Below, one piece after another: positions 55,393 through 64,000 of a stretch of DNA of 64,000 nucleotides (its first letter is position 1; each line of letters opens with the position of its first letter). Source of the stretch: Paguma larvata (taxonomy: Eukaryota > Chordata > Mammalia > Carnivora > Viverridae). Below the pieces are notes generated by a model that was not told the DNA's origin, did not search any database, and worked only from the letters and a program-made list of their open reading frames with translations. The stretch is from positions 14,030,001 through 14,094,000 of the forward strand of contig CM057843.1 in NCBI GenBank assembly GCA_030068075.1, read 5' to 3'. The translations under genes were made by a program, and so were the position numbers.

Positions 55393-56386
55393 AGCAGAAT
55401 GTGAGGCATGCCACAGGCAGTCCACTGGGAAATGGCCAAGACAGAAAGGAATCCCACCCCCTTATGCAGCCAGGCAGAACATTCCATCACACACGATGTC
55501 AAGATGAAGGATTCCTAGTCCTCCGATAAAAGGACTCGACAGCATCATTCGTCGCACGCGGTTCATCCTAACTTCACCTGGTATTTGGGGACACTATCTG
55601 TGTTAACTGATTGGCTTCATCCAGAGGACCAACGTCTGTATGGCAGGAAGTAGTTCTGCAACTCGGAGCAAGCTGCCGGCAAAGTGCGGCTCCTACCTCG
55701 GGCGACAGGGAGCGCTGTTTCCCTGGACGTTCGTGTTTCAAAAGCTCCCAGGTCCTTGAGAAAGAGCGCCTGGTTTATCGGGCTGGCTAGAGACCTTCTT
55801 AGCTTTTGAAAAGATTTACGCAGGTCTCAAAGAGACAGAGAAAGAACATCCGATGACATATTTTCGGAATGGATATTCCGAAATATTAATGCATATTAAT
55901 GCATTATTAATATGCATAATAAATATTAATGCATATTAAGCAAAGGGAAGGGGGGAAACCTGTGCGTCTATTTTTGACAGGGAGAGATGAAGCCTCCTAT
56001 TTTTAATTATCTGCCCTTGCAGAGGCGTGGTCTGATTTTTGGTCTAGGAATCTCATCTGGGTGCTCAGGAAAGAATGAACTGGAGGGAAGCAAGAGCGAA
56101 AGAAAGGAGACCACTCAGGGAGCTTTCCGTAGAGCTCGGACCCGCGGTGTGATGGTGAGAAGGCGGGGCAGGACTTACCTGGGTGCCACCTGGAGGCGCC
56201 CCCTCCCCCACCCAGGGGGCCTTGCCGAGGGCTTGGCCCGAAAGAAAAGCAAGGGGTCAAGCAAGCCTCCCAGGTTTAGGCTTGAGCGCTCCTCTGAAGG
56301 ATGAGGCCACGTTGGCTTGGAGAGGAAAATCAAGAGCTCTGTCCTGGGCGTGCTAGCTCCAGGTGCCTGTTAAGAGTGCAAGTTCA
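55393..56386. other. Intergenic, no gene recognised
   Basis: Contains a small AT-rich array of ATTAATGCAT units at 55883-55940. Otherwise nothing recognised. Confidence 0.5.
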
Positions 56387-56582
56387 GGGGCGCCTGGCTG
56401 GCTCAGTCGGATTAAGTGGCCGACTCTTGATTTCGGCTCAGGTCATGAGCTCACTGTTCCCGGGATAGAGACCTGCACTGGGCTCTGTGCTGACAGTGCG
56501 GAGCCTACTTGGGAGTCTCCTCCTTCCCTCTTTCTCTGCTCCTCCCCAACCCAATAAATAAATAAACATAAAAAAAAGATTC
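56387..56582 (+). mobile_element. SINE
   Basis: GGGGCGCCTGGCTGGCTCAG head; CAAGTTCA on both sides. Confidence 0.9.
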
Positions 56583-57990
56583 CAAGTTCATATATCAGAT
56601 AGGCAGTTGGATATAGGAGTTAGGAGCTCAGGGCCAGAACTGGAGACTTTAATTTGGGAAGAGGGTATGAGGGGAGGCGAGGCACGGAGCCCCAGGACCC
56701 CAGAGGTGAGGGGTGTTGGAAGGAGGGGTGACCAGGCAGCGGGCCTGGGGAGGCTGACCGGGCAATGGGATGGTGAGTCTGCCCGCTTGGGGGTTTGCGG
56801 TGCCTGGTCCAGGGCAGTTTCAGCAGAGCAGGGGTGACAGAGGCTCACCTGGCCGGCTCAGGGCATGCGGAAGCACAGGGCTGCCCGAGACAGCCCACCG
56901 TCTAGATGAGCCTCTCCCGGGAAGAAGAGTGGCGAACCGAGGCACTAATTAGAGGGGCAGCAGGTTGGGGAAGCATTTGGGTTGCATTATTATGCAATTA
57001 CTTGGATATTTGCAAAAGAAATAAATGGTACACCCAGGGAACATGGAAGTAATACAAAACTTCGCGCTCTGCCCCGTCCCACTCCCCTGCCCCTCGCTAG
57101 AGGGGACGAAGCACAGGTAACAGTGTAAGGGCTTTTAGCTGAGGTTGGATTTGGGTTTGGGGGTGGGGGGTGGGGAGAAGAAATAAGATGCGAGATTCAA
57201 GAGGCTAGGAACGATCTAGCACAGAAGGGGGACCAGTGATGGGGAGTCAAGAGGGAGAGAGGCAGGTGGTCCTGGGCCAAGTGGAGGACTGGCCTTTGTT
57301 GGGAGCTGGGACGCTCTGGCACCCTGGGGGCCGGCCATGCTTCACCCCAGAGAGGGGCCAGCTCCAGTCATTGCTACCTGCCGCCAGGAGGGGGCGCCTG
57401 CCTGCTGGTGAACCCGGCATGTAGGTCAGCTTCAGGTCTCTCCCGCACCTGCCCCCCTTCATCTGCTGGCCAGCTGGGGCTGATCCTTGGCTCCTGCTTC
57501 AGACCATCCTCCCTGGACCCTGTCCCAGCTCTCCAGGCCTCTAAGGCCAGACCCCTGGGCCCAGCCGCCGCCGGACGGAGAGCTGCCAGGCACTGTGGGT
57601 CCTGGGGGGGCCTTCCGCCCAGGAGCTGCGCTCGGAAATCACCAAAGGGGGGGTTCGTGTTGACCACTGCATGGCCTCCCCGAGGGACCCCTGCCCTGGG
57701 TGCCAAACCGAATTCGAGAGGGGCACTTTGGCCTCCGGTTCCTGCGCCGCTTGCCATCAAGACAGCCTCCTTGGTCACCCCTTCGCGGGATCCACCAAAT
57801 GGAACCGACTCCCAAAGGCGAGATGCAATGGCTCTGGACACCAGCGGCTCGGCCTCGGGGCTCTGGGGGCCAGTGTGGGCTTTGGGGAGGGCCTTCGATG
57901 CAAGTCAGGACGAGAACTGGGAGGGGGGGGCGGGGCGCGGGACTGGAGAGGACGCGGGGGCGGGGGCTGCAGAGGAAGCATGCGCACACA
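56583..57990. other. Intergenic, downstream of ALDH3A1
   Basis: GC-rich sequence with purine-rich runs. Open frames here have no recognised similarity. No repeat identified. Confidence 0.5.
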
Positions 57991-58010
57991 CTCCTTCCGG
58001 CTGGGGAACT

Positions 58011-58016
58011 TTTATT
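58011..58016 (-). promoter_or_regulatory. ALDH3A1: ALDH3A1 poly(A) signal, distal copy
   Basis: Identical AATAAA context 66 bases further on. It is either the original or the duplicated signal. Confidence 0.7.
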
Positions 58017-58076
58017 GGTCTCTGCATGTCCAGCAAGGGGGCGGGGACTTGGGGAAGGGAGGCCGGCTGGGGAACT

Positions 58077-58082
58077 TTTATT
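58077..58082 (-). promoter_or_regulatory. ALDH3A1: ALDH3A1 poly(A) signal, proximal copy
   Basis: AATAAA on the minus strand within CCAATAAAAGTTCC; first met by the transcript. Confidence 0.75.
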
Positions 58083-58270
58083 GGTCTCTGCATGTCCAGC
58101 AAGGGGACGGGGACTTGGGGAAGGGAGGCCGGGGCCCAGATGGGAGCGGGGGCATGCGCCGATCCACGCGGGAGCAGGAGAGGGCGCTCCAGGGGCAGTT
58201 CTCCTAGGGCTGGACAGATGGGCAGGGGCGCGGCACGGGGGGGCGGGGCGGGGCGGCCGGGTGCAGCACT

Positions 58271-58285
58271 TCAGTGACGGGTCAC
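58271..58285 (-). CDS. ALDH3A1: ALDH3A1 last codons (residues 450-453 and stop)
   Basis: Acceptor TTCCCAG, then Val-Thr-Arg-His-TGA, the match of human Met-Thr-Gln-His-stop. The exon continues as 3' UTR to about 57,990. Confidence 0.93.
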   Translation of the reverse strand: MTRH

Positions 58286-61200
58286 CTGGGAAGACAACAC
58301 AAGGGGGCAGTGAGGCCCTTGTCCCGCGTGGGCCCAGGGGCTCCCAGCAGCCGAGTGGCCCCGACGGCCTCCGGCCCCTCCTCTCACCTTGGCCAGGCTC
58401 GGGGGGTATCTGGCTTTGAGGGACTCATCATGAAGCAGAGGCCTCACCAGGCACGAGCGTCGGTGGGAAAAGGTCTCGAAACTCTTCTTGCCGTGGTAGG
58501 ACCCCATGCCGCTGTTCCCTGCGGGGAGGAGCTGGCTCAGCCCCGGGGGGCCTGAGACCCCCAGACCCTGCCTACGACCCTCAGGTGCCCCTTCTCTGAG
58601 CCTCCCAGGGGTGGCTGATCCCTGAAAGATGCCCCAGGGGACATGTCCACGTTGGGGACCACAGAAGGTGCTCAGGAGAATTGTTTCAGCTGTGGGACCT
58701 CCGGGCCGTGTCCCCTCTCTCAGGGCCTCCCTGAAGCAGGATTGGTTTACTAGGTGACCCCTAGGAGCCTCTGGGGTCTTAAGGTCAGAGATGGGTGACT
58801 GATATGCCGGCAGGAGCTGGAGGCCCACCAGGAGCGGTTAGTGGGGGTCTGAGGCCCAGGGCTGCTCTAGCCCCTCCTGAACTCCCAACCCAGGGGTGTG
58901 GAGGGGGAGGACCCCTGGGGGGGCAGCCAGGCAGGAAGCTCAGCCCCAGACTCACCCACTCCCCCGTAAGGCAGGGAGTGCACAGAGCTGTGGACGACGA
59001 CATCGTTGGCTGTCACCCCGCCGCTCGAGGTCTCTGCAATCATCTTCTTAATCACCTGCAACAGCAGCCGGGCCCCTGCCTCAATCTCCTTCCCGGACCC
59101 CCGGGCCCCTCCCTGCTCTGTCTGGGCACATCCCAGCGCCCCGAGGGCCCGGCTTCAGAGCCGAGGAGAGAGGGGCTCCGAAAGGTTAAGTGACTCGCCC
59201 GAGATCACACAGCGGTAAGCAGCGGCGCTGGGATTCGAACCTGGGCCTGTGGGCCCCCTGGGTCCTGTTCACGTGAGTGCTGTGTCGGGACCCCCAGGAC
59301 CCCGGGAGGAGGGCAGCCCGGGCCGACCTTGTCATTCAGAGAGAACACGTAGAGCGCCAGGGGCTTCTCGCGCTGGTTGACGAACTGGACGGCCTCCTCC
59401 AGGCCGCGCGCGCACACGATGGGCATCACGGGCCCGAAGACCTCCTCCTGCATCACCGGGGACTGGGGGTCCACGTCCGTGAGGATGGTGGGGGCTGAGA
59501 CGGGAAACGAGCGAGAGTCGGCGGGGGCGGAGGCCCCCACCCGCCCCGCATGCCTCCGCTTCCGGCACAGTCGGGCTGGCCGGGCTCAGGCGGGGCGCGG
59601 AGGGGGCCCTCGCCCGCCCGGGCTCCATCCCAGCCGACCAAGGAGAGAACTATGCATTAACCTCTATGTGGGGGGAACCCGAGTCGACATTTGGAGCGGG
59701 CGGGCACTGTGCCCCGCCGGCCACCTGAGCCCCCTGCCAGAGCTCTTCAGTCCCCGACAAACTGGGAGTGGGCATCTCATGACCTTCAAGCACGGGCACT
59801 GGGGGCCCCCCTCTAGCTGGGCACTCTCATGGCTCTTGTGGCCTTGCTATTCAGACCCCCTGCCGATGCCACCTGGGCCTGGTGGGCAGAGGGCTTCTGG
59901 GCCGGGTGTAGGCTTCCCAGGGGTGGTGCCGAGAGCCCCGGAGCCCACCCCAGGCCCACTGGGTCGTGTCTGCTCCTCCAAGGTCGCTGTCCACTCGCAG
60001 GGACCCCGGCAGCCCGGGCAGGTGGGCGAGCACACACACACACACACACACACCCCGAGGGCGAGCTCACGCACCAATGTATCGAGTGGCCGGGTCCCCA
60101 GTGCCTCCGTAGGCGACTTTCTGACCCTCCATCAGGCCCATCACCCTCTGGAAGTGCCGGGAGTTAATGATCCTTCCGTAGTCTCGGGACTTCTTGGCAT
60201 CCTCCCCATAGAACTCCTGCGGACAAGAGGCGACGGGTTTCAGGTAAGGACGTGGACCCTCATCACGGCCATGGGCCGAGGGGCGACCTTGGCCTGGGAG
60301 CACACGAGGGTACCACGCAGCCGGCAGGTCGTGACACCAAGGGCTCCTGGGGTGCCGTGACATCTGGGGGGCTCCAAACTTTCACGGCGTATGAAGAGCT
60401 GCGAGGCGGCATTATTTGAAAGAAATCTATGCACCGTTGTGAGGACATTGCTAGAGGCTGGAATGCGTGTCTTCACAGAAGGGAAGAGTCAGGGGACGTT
60501 CGGAGAAGCCAGCAGTGATTGTGTTGGGGCACTGGGTTTCTGGGCGGGGCTTTTTTTCCCTTTACATTTTATTCTTTATAACCCTTTCTAAAAACTTTTT
60601 TTTAATGTTTATTTTTGAGAGAGAGAAACACACACACACAATGTGAGTGGCGGAGGGACAGAGAGAGAGGGAGACACAGAATCCAAAGCAGGCTTCAGGC
60701 TCCGAGCTGTCAGCGCAGAGAACCCCATGCGGGGCTCGAACCCACGAACCATGAGATCATGACCTGAGCCGAAGTCAGCCGCTTAACCAGCTGAGCCACC
60801 CAGGCGCCCCCTTTAATAACCTTTTCCAAATTATCTCTAGCGAGTGTGGATTACTTTGATGATCAGGAAATAAAAAAATCCAGTGTTTTCTAAAGTCCAG
60901 ACCCACCGCCCTGCCTTGCAGCCTCTCACTCGGCCCCCGGGGACCAACACTCACTTTCAGGGACTTTTTGAGCTTCTCCACAATTTGGTTCTGGATGGAG
61001 GGGTCACAGAGGATGTAGTCCGGGGCCACACAGGTCTGGCCGCTGTTCATGAATTTCCCCCAGGCGATACGTCTGTGGAAAATTCCAGATTCTTTGGCTT
61101 GCATCCCGCAAGGCATGGGAGGCTCCCTCGGACAAACATCTTCTTCCGTTAGCTCAGGAACAAGGTACGAGGGGCCGAGCACTGGGGGAGAGCTCTCAGG

Positions 61201-62907
61201 TATGCACGAGCCAGAGGCTCCCTAAGCATCCCGCTGGTTTCTAGACTCTGGACGGGGCAGACCCGTGTCCCTGAGCAAGTTCACAGGGGCCGATGGCACC
61301 ACACGTGCTAACCTCATCGATGACTGGTGGGGGGTTTCTGGGAGGTGTCCGGGGTGGGCAAGCTTTGTGCCTCTCTGGTCCTGCCCTTGAGCCCCCCCTG
61401 CATGGTCTGGTGTCACCGCTGCTCAGGGTCCCCACACCCTGGAAGGCCATGCGCGTGAGACATGAACGGACTCTGGCTAGACCTCTTCCCAGACGGCCTG
61501 CATCTCTTTTGTGGTTGTGGTCCCCCCGCCCCCGCCCCCAGCTCCCGCCCAAGACTGCAGACGCCATAACGGCACAGACGATAGCTGTGTCCCCTGCCTT
61601 CCGCGTGAGCCGGCAGGCAGCCAGAATGGCCACTCACCGGCAGGCGATGTCCAGGTCACAGTCCTTGTCCACGTAGCAAGGGTTCTTCCCCCCCAGCTCC
61701 AGCGTGAGGGGGGTCAGGTGCTTGGCCGCCGCCATCATGACGATCTTGCCCGCGGCGGTGTTCCCGGTGTACAGGATGTGGTCGAATCTCTCCTTGAGGA
61801 CCTCCGTGGTCTCAGAGACGCCCCCAGTGATCACCGGGTACAGATCCTTCCATGCAAGGAGAAGGCGGGGCTCAGAAGAGACCACAACCCTTCCTCCCGC
61901 CCTGCCCACGCGGCCAGCACCAAATAGACCCCCTGCCCTGACCCCGGGACTTCATGCGCCTCGATGGGAGAGGCCGGCTGTCACTGGCCCCAACTCAAGG
62001 CTTAGCCCCTTGCTGCAGAATTTCACTATTTCTCAACCCCCGAAGGCCCGGGGAGCACCTCACCCTGTCCAGGTACTGAGGGATGATGGTGGCCAGCAGG
62101 CTCGACATACTCTCACTCAGCTCTGAAGGCTTGATGACCACCGCGTTCCCTGCAGAGCACACGGAGTCAGGGCCCCGGCCTCCCGGGGACCAGGCCTGGG
62201 GCCCATCCGTTCTCTGCGCCCTTGGAGGAATGGACAGAGGAGCCGAGGGCGCGCGCCCCAGCCGCTGCACTTGTTCAGATGTGGGAGGAGAGGGCGGAGA
62301 AGGGAGGGAAGGGCCCCGGGCCCTGATGGGAGAGCAGAGCCGGTCCCAACTGGGGGGACTGGTGAGCCCAGCTATGGCTAAGCTGAGAGCGGCCCAGCCC
62401 TGCAAACACAGCAGGCGGAAAGGGGCGGGCCGTGGTCCCATCTGAGCCACGCTGGGCTTTGGGCACCAGAGGGTCCGGCTAAATAGTTTGGTCCCTGAAG
62501 CCTCTGGGGAAAGAGAGATCCATCGAACCACTCTCTGACCCCAGACGCCGGGCGCCATCTTGTCACAGGCCCCAACTCCACCCCATCCCGGGCCCACTCG
62601 GCAAGGCGGGGGGGGGGGGGGGGGGCGGGACACAGAGAGCCCTTGTGACTCCCCCCCGAAACAGAGCCCGCGTACCCGCCGCGATGGCGCCCACCACGGG
62701 CTGGACCGTGATGGAGAAGGGGTAGTTCCAGGTGCCGATGACGAGGACCACGCCCAGGGGCTCCGAGTGGATGTAACACTCATCCTGCTGGGTCTGGGGA
62801 GTCCTCTCCACGGGCTCGTCCGCAGCCCACTCGGGGAGCTTCTTGATCACGTGCTCGATCTCTTCCAGGACATACACCACCTCCTCGTAGTAGGCGTTCC
62901 ACTCGTT
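58271..62907 (-). CDS. ALDH3A1: ALDH3A1, dimeric NADP-preferring aldehyde dehydrogenase (5' part outside window)
   Basis: Cytosolic enzyme that oxidises aromatic and medium-chain aldehydes, abundant in cornea and stomach (family knowledge). Exons in coding order: 62676-62907, 62064-62149, 61638-61846, 60955-61072, 60075-60216, 59328-59494, 58956-59055, 58388-58518, 58271-58285. They join in frame with GT/AG borders and give residues 55-453, the human length. Seen: [18 protein letters not shown] start, GTWNYPF, Glu210 in LELGGK, nucleophile Cys244 in GQTC, EEVFGP, and C terminus [11 protein letters not shown]. There is no membrane anchor, unlike ALDH3A2. Residues 1-54 and the promoter are right of 64,000. 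Asn215 replaces the usual Ser after LELGGK. Confidence 0.96.
58388..58518 (-). CDS. ALDH3A1: ALDH3A1 exon for residues 406-449
   Basis: Acceptor CCCGCAG, donor [26 protein letters not shown], then [10 protein letters not shown]. Homologous to the first part of ALDH3A2 exon 9, without the anchor. 131 bp. Confidence 0.95.
58956..59055 (-). CDS. ALDH3A1: ALDH3A1 exon for residues 373-406
   Basis: Acceptor GTTGCAG, donor [24 protein letters not shown] and SLPYGGVG (Phe to Tyr against human FGGVG). 100 bp, equal to ALDH3A2 exon 8. Confidence 0.95.
59150..59255 (-). mobile_element. MIR fragment in ALDH3A1 intron
   Basis: AAAGGTTAAGTGACTCGCCC and GGGATTCGAACCTGGGCC are the MIR core on the minus strand. 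Confidence 0.75.
59328..59494 (-). CDS. ALDH3A1: ALDH3A1 exon for residues 317-372
   Basis: Acceptor [28 protein letters not shown] and [12 protein letters not shown]. The donor reads AAG|GTCGGC, which keeps GT but lacks the usual A at +3/+4. 167 bp, equal to ALDH3A2 exon 7. Confidence 0.94.
60031..60053 (+). repeat. (CA)n microsatellite
   Basis: About 11 CA units, 22 bases from the ALDH3A1 donor at 60074. Confidence 0.95.
60075..60216 (-). CDS. ALDH3A1: ALDH3A1 exon for residues 270-317
   Basis: Acceptor TCCGCAG, donor [23 protein letters not shown] and [18 protein letters not shown]. 142 bp, equal to ALDH3A2 exon 6. Confidence 0.95.
60595..60809 (-). mobile_element. SINE in ALDH3A1 intron
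   Basis: TTTTTAATGTTTATTTTTGAG tail side with a short CA run, head ending GGCGCCCC. Confidence 0.92.
60955..61072 (-). CDS. ALDH3A1: ALDH3A1 exon for residues 230-269, catalytic cysteine
   Basis: Acceptor TTCCACAG, donor [25 protein letters not shown] includes Cys244. 118 bp, equal to ALDH3A2 exon 5. Confidence 0.95.
61638..61846 (-). CDS. ALDH3A1: ALDH3A1 exon for residues 161-230, general base
   Basis: Acceptor GGAAG, donor [26 protein letters not shown] leads to the [10 protein letters not shown] motif with Glu210. 209 bp, equal in length and phase to ALDH3A2 exon 4. Confidence 0.95.
62064..62149 (-). CDS. ALDH3A1: ALDH3A1 exon for residues 132-160
   Basis: Acceptor CTCTGCAG, donor GTGAGG. 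Codes [15 protein letters not shown] and IIPQYLDR; the conserved Lys-Pro-Ser-Glu binds NAD(P). 86 bp. Confidence 0.95.
62608..62625 (+). repeat. Poly-G run of 18 bases
   Basis: Inside an ALDH3A1 intron, about 50 bases downstream of the exon 62676-62907 donor; C-rich in the transcript. Confidence 0.9.
62676..62907 (-). CDS. ALDH3A1: ALDH3A1 exon for residues 55-132
   Basis: Acceptor CCGCAG before 62907, donor GTACGC after 62676. Carries [20 protein letters not shown] and the GTWNYPF cofactor-site motif (catalytic Asn114 in class 3 numbering). 232 bp. First coding exon visible; the exon before it is beyond the window. Confidence 0.95.
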
Positions 62908-63701
62908 CTGCGGCGGCGAGGGGGGGCTCCGCGTGAGCTCGCTGGCCCCAGATCCAGGGCCGCGCAGCCAGGCCTCTGCTCGGGGAGCCACCAGGACTTC
63001 CCGCGGTCCTGGCTCGCCGGGCCCTAGATCCGTGACCCTGAAGGAGCTGCCCACCCCGTCCCAGCCTCAGTCTCCAGATCTAAAAAATGGGAGCATTTTT
63101 TAGGACTTCGCATGCTGGGTGGGCACGTGGGACCCAGCCTGGCTTGTTCGGTGCCCAGGGTGATGGAAATCACTGTGCACTCCCCAGGCCGGGGGGGTCT
63201 GGGCCAGAGAAGGCACATAGTGGGGCTGCGGGCGGAGCTGAGGATTTGCCACCGGGGTGGGGGGTCCGTGAGGGCCCCTTTTCTGACGGTGCTGAGGGCA
63301 CTGGCAGTTTGCACATGCCAAATTCATGGTGCCTAAGAGGACCTCAGACCTGGGCAGTGATTGGAAGGTCACTAATGGGTGGGGAGAAGCGAGCTGAGGA
63401 GCGTCCAGGAATGCTTTAGATTAAAGTGAGACTCGAACTCAGGACAGAGCTCTAAGAAGGCACCTTGAAGAAATGGGTACAGGAAAAAGCCTGCGGAAGA
63501 GGGAAAAAAAAATCCAGGAGAACCTCTCAGTGGGGGAGGGAGGGAGCAGGCAGAGCCTTCAAGGGATCTCCCGGGAGAGGGTGGGGGAGGAAGCCATTCT
63601 GCAGGGGTGAGGGGGAAAGAGGAGCAGCCAGCAACAAACAAACAAACAAACAAACAATGTTTCCATGAACTTTGGCTCTGAGGAGCAAAACAGAGGTTGT
63701 G

Positions 63702-63902
63702 TGGGCACCCGGGTGGTTCAGTTGGTTAAGTGTCCAGCTTCAGCTCCGGTCGTGATCTCACGCTTCGTGAGTTCGAGCCCCGCGTCGGGCTCTGTGCTGA
63801 CAGCTTGGAGCCTGCTTTGGATTCTATGTCTCCTCTCTCTGCCCCTCCCCTGCTCTAACTCTGTGTTTCTCTCAAAAATAAATAAGCATTAAAAAAAAAA
63901 AA
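63702..63902 (+). mobile_element. SINE with 10-bp target duplication
   Basis: AGAGGTTGTG at 63692-63701 and 63903-63912 flanks a complete element. Confidence 0.92.
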
Positions 63903-63961
63903 AGAGGTTGTGAAGCTTTTGTTTTAAGATGAGGAACCAGAGATGAAAAAAATACAACAGT

Positions 63962-64000
63962 GGGGCGCCTGGGTGGCTCAGTCGGTTAAGCCTTGGACTC
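63962..64000 (+). mobile_element. SINE head, cut by window end
   Basis: GGGGCGCCTGGGTGGCTCAG to the last base. Confidence 0.9.

Larger units (their letters stand above)
57997..58128 (-). repeat. ALDH3A1: 66-bp tandem duplication in the ALDH3A1 3' UTR, carrying the poly(A) signal
   Basis: Copies 57997-58062 and 58063-58128 differ at one base that I can see (G at 58041, A at 58107). Each contains TTTATT, which is AATAAA on the gene strand, at 58011-58016 and 58077-58082. These lie about 255 and 190 bases after the stop codon. Confidence 0.95.

Noticed and set aside
57408..58277. Open frame of 289 codons, plus strand
   Set aside because: Antisense to the ALDH3A1 3' end and through the 66-bp duplication, whose length is a multiple of three. 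No known domain.
59377..60360. Open frame of 327 codons, plus strand
   Set aside because: Antisense shadow of two ALDH3A1 exons and the intron between them.
62950..64000. Search for the ALDH3A1 start-codon exon
   Set aside because: No minus-strand stretch resembles residues 1-54. The exon must lie beyond the window.

Overview
The window is mammalian nuclear DNA, most likely from a cat-family (felid) carnivore. Protein-coding sequence is split into short exons with GT/AG borders. About 43 copies of a tRNA-derived SINE are scattered through it. Their tRNA-like head (GGCGCCTGGGTGGCTCAGTC), TCT-rich body and A-rich tail match the feliform CAN-SINE type rather than the dog type. Old L1, L2, MIR and MER5 remnants fill in between. 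Species was judged from memory of the families; no search was run.

Three genes are present in the order known from human 17p11.2. (1) Positions 1 to about 17,030, plus strand: exons 4-10 of ALDH3A2 (microsomal fatty aldehyde dehydrogenase, residues 158-485), including both alternative C-terminal ends. The first three exons lie to the left of the window. (2) About 17,370-37,460, minus strand: all 17 coding exons of SLC47A2 (MATE2, a proton/organic-cation antiporter, 571 codons). It is complete, in frame, and converges tail to tail with ALDH3A2. (3) About 58,000-62,907 and beyond, minus strand: ALDH3A1 from residue 55 to the stop codon 453. The start-codon exon lies to the right of the window. 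Between SLC47A2 and ALDH3A1 there are about 20 kb of repeats with no gene that I can support.

ALDH3A2 and ALDH3A1 are paralogues. Five consecutive exons have identical lengths (209, 118, 142, 167 and 100 bp) and identical phases. The ALDH3A2 membrane-anchor coding part is absent from ALDH3A1. Both oxidise aldehydes: ALDH3A2 acts on long-chain lipid aldehydes at ER or peroxisomal membranes, ALDH3A1 on aromatic and medium-chain aldehydes in cytosol, notably in cornea. SLC47A2 is unrelated in function and exports organic cations at the kidney brush border.

No new multi-gene system was found. Points worth a second look: a His-to-Gln change at a functionally important position of MATE2; a recent 66-bp tandem duplication carrying the ALDH3A1 poly(A) signal; a diverged alternative ALDH3A2 tail; and several informative SINE events (nested copies, repeated use of one target site, a possible 3-prime transduction, and an inverted chimera).
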